This document shows, piece by piece, positions 61,618 through 64,000 of a stretch of 64,000 nucleotides of DNA. The DNA comes from UBA1858 sp965227695 (lineage in GTDB: Bacteria > Pseudomonadota > Gammaproteobacteria > UBA4575), in assembly GCA_965227695.1 (NCBI GenBank), contig OZ245760.1, positions 62,001-126,000 on the forward strand, in the 5' to 3' direction. How positions within the stretch are numbered: position 1 is the first letter of the stretch; the number at the start of each line of letters is the position of its first letter. A program made the position numbers and the translations under genes. The notes beneath the pieces are model-generated. The model saw only the letters and a list, made by a program, of their open reading frames with translations. It was not told where the DNA came from and made no database searches.

Positions 61618-62637
61618 TTACCCCAGGCGGGCAATAATATTTTCAGCAAAGGTGGTGGTACTCGCGCTACCACCCAAATCTACAGTCAGTCCCTCACCAC
61701 TTCTGAGCTGTGCATCCAGTGCCTCTCGTAATCGCGTGGCCTTATCCGCCTGATCGACATGGTCAAGCATCAAGGCAGCCGCCAGCATTAGCGCCGTCGG
61801 GTTGGCGATTTTTTTACCTGCAATATCTGGAGCAGAACCATGTACCGCTTCAAATATGGAAGCATCCCGACCAATATTCCCGGACGGTGCCAGACCAAGG
61901 CCGCCAACAAGTCCTGCGATTTCATCAGATAGAATATCGCCAAACATATTGGTGGTGATCAGCACGTCGAACTGGTTGGGATTCAGGACCAGCTGCATAG
62001 CGCAGTTATCCACGATTCTCTCTTCGACTTCGATTTGCCCTTCATATTTCTTGCCTAGTTCTGTGGCTGTTTCCAGAAACAGCCCTGTTAATTTTTTAAG
62101 GATATTCGCCTTATGGACAATGGTCACTTTTTTGCGCTTATTCTTGATCGCCCAGTTGAATGCAAACTCCGCAAAGCGGGTGCAACCATAGCGGGTAATT
62201 ATTCCTGAAGCCTCAGCGACGGCTTTTGGATCACCGGCAATCGGAATATAGTGCTCGACCCCTACATAAAGTCCTTCAAGGTTTTCGCGGATCAAAACAA
62301 GGTCTACGTTTTCAAATCGGCCACCCAGCAGGAAGCTTCTGGCAGGTCTTACATTGGCAAACAATTCAAATTCCTCTCGCAAACGCACGTTGATAGATCT
62401 GAAGCCACTGCCGACTGGTGTTGTCAGGGGCCCTTTTAGCGCTAATTTGGTGCGGCGAATACTTTCCAGCGTTGCCTGGGGCAGCGGATCTCCACAAGCC
62501 TGCTCGGCTGCCACGCCGGCCAGCTGCTCATCCCAATCAAAGGATGCACCAAGGGCATCGAGTACCTTAAGTGTCGCGTTTACGATCTCAGGGCCGATAC
62601 CATCACCCGGTATTAAAGTGGCAGGGATTTTTTGCAT
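61618..62637 (-). CDS. NAD-dependent isocitrate dehydrogenase (isopropylmalate dehydrogenase family)
   Basis: A 339-residue beta-decarboxylating dehydrogenase. TLIPGDGIGPEIV, the substrate loop TTPVGSGFRSINVRLREEF (Ser and Arg for isocitrate), LIRENLEGLYVGVEH, and ITTNMFGDILSDEIAGLVGG with the metal Asp residues are present. The loop with SGFRS-NVxLR favours isocitrate over isopropylmalate, and the length matches the NAD-type enzyme of bacteria. Monocistronic and convergent with the hvf-like cassette. Confidence 0.92.
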   Translation of the reverse strand: MQKIPATLIPGDGIGPEIVNATLKVLDALGASFDWDEQLAGVAAEQACGDPLPQATLESIRRTKLALKGPLTTPVGSGFRSINVRLREEFELFANVRPARSFLLGGRFENVDLVLIRENLEGLYVGVEHYIPIAGDPKAVAEASGIITRYGCTRFAEFAFNWAIKNKRKKVTIVHKANILKKLTGLFLETATELGKKYEGQIEVEERIVDNCAMQLVLNPNQFDVLITTNMFGDILSDEIAGLVGGLGLAPSGNIGRDASIFEAVHGSAPDIAGKKIANPTALMLAAALMLDHVDQADKATRLREALDAQLRSGEGLTVDLGGSASTTTFAENIIARLG

Positions 62638-62860
62638 GTGGCTCTATCCTTGTATTATTGGCGATAGCGATGGATAAAAATTAAACTTCCCGTGTCAGGT
62701 ATTAATATTATCTCTTTTATTTATGTTTATTAAAACCAATTTTCGCGGTAGATATTAGGCTTAATATCGTTTGAATGGTTAACAAGACTGGCGAGATCGA
62801 AACTGTTTATACACAGGGGCGCAGGTAGAATAGCGGGTGTTTATTGATCATTCGCACGGT

Positions 62861-63025
62861 TTACTGATCCTGATTTTTGACAAAATCACGAATGAATCTT
62901 CTGATTTCTCGTGCTGCACTTGTATCGAGCTCATCACATAAAGACACAAAGTCATCACGCTCTTTTTGATTAATCCGAATAACAAGCTGACTATCTTTAC
63001 TTTTATTCTTTTTCTTGTCGCCCAT
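62861..63025 (-). CDS. small ribbon-helix-helix-like regulator
   Basis: A 54-residue basic protein in a frame different from the longer overlapping one. Lysine-rich start, then QLVIRINQKERDDFVSLCDE and LDTSAAREIRRFIRDFV, the beta-strand-helix-helix pattern of CopG/Arc-type repressors (strand about 13-19, helix A about 20-34, helix B about 36-51). RHH dimers bind operator repeats through the strand; a palindromic AT-rich site lies just upstream. Target genes are unknown; autoregulation is likely. No clear ribosome site is seen, which lowers confidence. Confidence 0.65.
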   Translation of the reverse strand: MGDKKKNKSKDSQLVIRINQKERDDFVSLCDELDTSAAREIRRFIRDFVKNQDQ

Positions 63026-63047
63026 AACAGATGCACGGTTTAATTAG

Positions 63048-63072
63048 ATATACAATGTATATACATTATATA
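63048..63072. promoter_or_regulatory. AT-rich palindromic operator upstream of the RHH gene
   Basis: A perfect inverted repeat ATATACA-A-TGTATAT (63048-63062) overlaps a second palindrome GTATATAC (63057-63064) and a related TATACATTATATA. The position 23-47 nt before the RHH start codon suits an overlapping promoter/operator bound by tandem RHH dimers. Confidence 0.55.
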
Positions 63073-63501
63073 CCTTTCATCCTCGACAGGTCAATTTCAT
63101 TAACAGACTTCGTTTAGCCTTAAACACCTATAAAAAAGCATCAAACTAGCTTGTTATTTGAAAATCATCCTGGGGTGAAAGCCTGAATCGCATTTTAACA
63201 AACCATAATTTTACACATAAATGATTATAATTGTGGTTCATTACGATCAGATGAATTTAATATAATCAGACATGTATGATGTTTCAGCAAATGAAGCAAC
63301 ACGGCGCACAGGGCCTGGCGCGCCATGTTGATTTTATTGGCTCTATTGGTCTCAGCAGAGCACGATATCGAAGATCGATACCACATTGCTTTTTAGCGAT
63401 GAAAGACTATCAGATCAACCCCGTTTTTTAATTTCGGGTGATTGACATTTACGTGAATTATTTATTAATTGCACATTAACAGTGTGCCTGCAAAACGATC
63501 G
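63073..63501. other. 429-nt intergenic region downstream of rimO
   Basis: AT-rich in the left half. A 51-codon frame (63276-63431, plus strand) without ribosome site is present but not convincing. TATAAT occurs at 63261-63266 and a GGCGCGCC palindrome at 63319-63326. I see no tRNA, terminator or recognised RNA family; a small RNA starting near 63272 is possible. Confidence 0.35.
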
Positions 63502-64000
63502 CTATATCAATGATCCTGTCAGATCATATTCACCTGCCTCCTCGATACGGACTGGTACAATATCACCCACATTACATTGACGATGGCCATAAACATGTAC
63601 AGTCCCATCTATCTCGGGCGCATCTGCATAACTTCTGCCAATGGCAACTTCTTCATTCACTTCATCAATAAGTACTTCTAATACACGACCAACTTTCTGT
63701 TCAAGTTTATCTTCACTGATTTCCTGCTGAAGCTGCATTAACTTATGCCAGCGTTGCTGTTTAATTTCGTCTTCAATCTGCCCATCAAGCAGATTCGACT
63801 GCGCACCCTCCACGGGAGAATACTGAAAACAGCCCACACGGTCGAGCCTGGCTTCACGCAAAAAATCAAGCAATTCATCAAAATCACTGTCTGTTTCTCC
63901 AGGAAAACCAACAATGAATGTGCTACGTATGACAATATCTGGGCATCGTTCACGCCAGCGCTGTATATGATCGAGCGTCTTTTCACTGCAGGCCGGGCGC
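63502..64000 (-). CDS. rimO: ribosomal protein S12 methylthiotransferase RimO, C-terminal part
   Basis: The minus-strand frame enters from the right edge and ends at 63502, giving the last 166 codons. IRSTFIVGFPGETDSDFDEL, EARLDRVGCFQYSPVEGA and the C-terminal TRAM domain (about the last 65 residues, GRVLEVLIDE through VGDIVPVRIEEAGEYDLTG) identify RimO, a radical-SAM [4Fe-4S] enzyme that methylthiolates an aspartate of S12. The N-terminal radical SAM cysteines lie outside the window. Confidence 0.94.
   Translation of the reverse strand, partial: RPACSEKTLDHIQRWRERCPDIVIRSTFIVGFPGETDSDFDELLDFLREARLDRVGCFQYSPVEGAQSNLLDGQIEDEIKQQRWHKLMQLQQEISEDKLEQKVGRVLEVLIDEVNEEVAIGRSYADAPEIDGTVHVYGHRQCNVGDIVPVRIEEAGEYDLTGSLI

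Noticed and set aside
62861..63025. Toxin-antitoxin pair suggested by the RHH protein
   Set aside because: No adjacent small toxin frame; the neighbours are IDH and rimO.
62848..63036. 62-residue minus-strand frame over the RHH gene
   Set aside because: Composition is untypical, and the alternative frame 62861-63025 has a coherent ribbon-helix-helix pattern.
63276..63431. 51-codon plus-strand frame in the gap after rimO
   Set aside because: No ribosome site, no recognised motif; kept only as a possible RNA region.

Overview
The window looks like the chromosome of a sulfur-oxidising gammaproteobacterium (Chromatiales/Thiotrichales type; the assignment is an inference). The evidence is a gammaproteobacterial housekeeping backbone (murA, mla, kds-lpt-rpoN-hpf-ptsN, petABC-sspAB, mrp, metG, nth, rimO) combined with sulfur-oxidation accessory genes: a DsrC-like protein, DsrS, and a CysG-type siroheme synthase in a MoxR/VWA operon. 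Nearly all of it is coding, genes overlap by 1-14 nt inside operons, and I saw no insertion sequence, prophage, CRISPR array, rRNA or tRNA gene.

Layout. 0-2 kb: end of an unknown gene, an orphan Cas6/Cmx6-like protein, a DsrC paralogue lacking both redox cysteines, and a small partner gene. 2-11 kb: apt, two 2OG-Fe(II) oxygenases, a GNAT, several conserved unknown proteins, a cold-shock protein, an RRM protein, a TrpD-like protein and a Sel1-repeat protein. 11-16 kb: moxR-vWA-dsrS-cysG, then a VPLPA-CTERM surface protein behind a CRP-like site. 17-22 kb: peroxiredoxin, then a cobalamin riboswitch controlling btuB, a PduO-type adenosyltransferase, a ROK kinase and a DUF6580 membrane protein. 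22-28 kb: sspBA, the bc1 complex petABC, a Nif3-like protein and degS. 28-31 kb: a retropepsin-like protein / 7TM inactive transglutaminase / RimK-like ligase triad. 31-40 kb (minus strand): mlaFEDCB-murA-hisG-aroG-hisD-hisC. 40-51 kb (plus strand): yrbG-kdsD-kdsC-lptC-lptA-lptB-rpoN-hpf-ptsN-hprK-rapZ-EIIA(Man)-HPr-EI. 51-58 kb: mgtE, dcd, a LEA14-like lipoprotein, mrp, metG, an RnfB/RnfC hybrid ferredoxin and nth. 58.6-61.6 kb: a copper-peptide type RiPP cassette. 61.6-64 kb: NAD-type isocitrate dehydrogenase, a ribbon-helix-helix regulator and the 3' part of rimO.

The most notable locus is 58,640-61,585. It holds a secreted precursor with twelve pentapeptide units (eleven EGKCG and one EEKSG), a DoxX membrane protein, a DUF692/MNIO multinuclear iron enzyme and its DUF2063 partner. 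This matches the HvfABC/bufferin class in which cysteines of a precursor are converted to copper-binding groups. Other items worth a second look are the cysteine-free DsrC beside a CRISPR-less Cas6 homologue, a B12-riboswitch operon carrying an unexplained kinase and transporter candidate, a soluble RnfB-RnfC hybrid that appears to be all that is left of an Rnf complex next to nth, and aroG inserted in the his operon.
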